From positions 521,908-529,256 of the forward strand of contig CP070840.1 in assembly GCA_020342025.1 (NCBI GenBank): DNA of 7,349 bases, in the 5' to 3' direction. A program made the translations under genes and the position numbers. The notes beneath the pieces are model-generated. The model made no database searches and was not told the DNA's origin. It worked only from the letters and a program-made list of their open reading frames with translations. Each line of letters opens with the position of its first letter. Positions within the stretch are counted from its first letter, which is position 1. Source of the stretch: Deltaproteobacteria bacterium (GTDB taxonomy: Bacteria > Desulfobacterota > DSM-4660 > Desulfatiglandales > HGW-15). Positions 6,974 to 7,349 of this stretch are shown here, piece by piece.

Positions 6974-7349
6974 ATGAAGTGTCAAAAATGCCAATTCGAA
7001 AATCCGGATGATGCTAAGTTTTGCATAGAATGTGCTAGCTCGATGGAATTCCATTGTCCGAATTGCGGATCGCTAACGCCTGCTACGGGGAAATTTTGCA
7101 AGGAGTGCGCTTATGATTTAAGAAAACCCAAAGAGTCTCCTCCCATTGAGCCACCCCCCAAAGCCCTCTCCTTTGACGAGAAATTAGACAAGATTCAACG
7201 TTATCTTCCCACAGGCCTCACTGAAAAAATCCTCGCCCAAAGAGACAGGATCGAGGGTGAGCGGCGGCAGGTTACAATCATGTTTTGTGACATGTGTGGG
7301 TACACACCGCTCACCGAAAAGCTGGGCCCGGATGAAACCTTCTCCCTTC
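6974..7349 (+). CDS. Double zinc-ribbon protein with class III adenylate/guanylate cyclase domain, 3' end outside window
   Basis: Only the first 125 residues are visible. The ATG at 6974 has a weak AGGG (6962-6965) 8 nt upstream, and the frame is open to the window edge. Two CxxC-CxxC zinc ribbons come first: C3/C6 with C17/C20, and C28/C31 with C42/C45. A Pro-rich linker (about 52-63) leads to a stretch (LDKIQRYLPTGLTEKILAQR, 71-90) typical of the segment before these cyclase domains. The class III nucleotide cyclase core then begins at about 97: RRQVTIMFCDMCGYTPLTEKLG, where D106 matches the first metal-binding Asp of the FxDxxG(F/Y)T motif. Proteins with this start are usually very long (about 1000 residues or more), continuing with an AAA/STAND ATPase and TPR-like repeats. 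That part is inferred, not seen. Whether this domain makes a cyclic nucleotide cannot be judged, because the substrate-specificity residues lie beyond the edge. Likely a cytoplasmic signalling protein. Confidence 0.88.
   Translation, partial: MKCQKCQFENPDDAKFCIECASSMEFHCPNCGSLTPATGKFCKECAYDLRKPKESPPIEPPPKALSFDEKLDKIQRYLPTGLTEKILAQRDRIEGERRQVTIMFCDMCGYTPLTEKLGPDETFSL

Noticed and set aside
6866..7054. 62-codon open frame on the - strand
   Set aside because: It overlaps the zinc-ribbon coding start on the other strand, and no domain is seen.

Overview
The window holds four protein genes, all on the + strand, and two non-coding gaps. The organism is most likely an anaerobic bacterium, and a deltaproteobacterium (Desulfobacterota) would fit. 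This is inferred from moderate GC content, an orphan cytoplasmic molybdopterin enzyme, a zinc-ribbon/nucleotide-cyclase regulator, and an intergenic region full of short palindromes and 'aattttagacagg' / 'gcgtaatctgcg' motifs that I remember, without being able to check, from genomes of that kind. No rRNA, tRNA, CRISPR array, transposase or phage gene was found.

Layout. 1-1820: uvrB (nucleotide excision repair), cut by the left window edge so that about the first 60 residues with Walker A are missing. 1821-1914: a 94-nt gap. 1915-3993: a 692-residue Mo/W-bisPGD oxidoreductase of the DMSO reductase superfamily. It has no Tat signal and no adjacent partner subunits, and its N-terminal Fe-S motif has Met-Asp where the second Cys is expected. 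3994-4619: a 626-nt non-coding region packed with hairpins, including a candidate four-way-junction (cloverleaf) element at 4198-4337 and two families of short direct repeats. 4620-6614: a 664-residue Kef-type (CPA2) K+/H+ antiporter with RCK_N and RCK_C regulatory domains. 6615-6973: a mostly featureless gap. 6974-7349: the start of a large regulator with two zinc ribbons and a class III adenylate/guanylate cyclase domain, cut by the right edge.

The genes do not form an obvious pathway. Repair, redox, ion homeostasis and signalling genes follow each other with large gaps, so each is probably transcribed on its own, except that the oxidoreductase could be read through from uvrB. The two items most worth checking are the folded intergenic element between the oxidoreductase and the antiporter, and the odd Fe-S/active-site motif of the oxidoreductase, which by count from its first Cys places an Asp where acetylene hydratase has its catalytic Asp.
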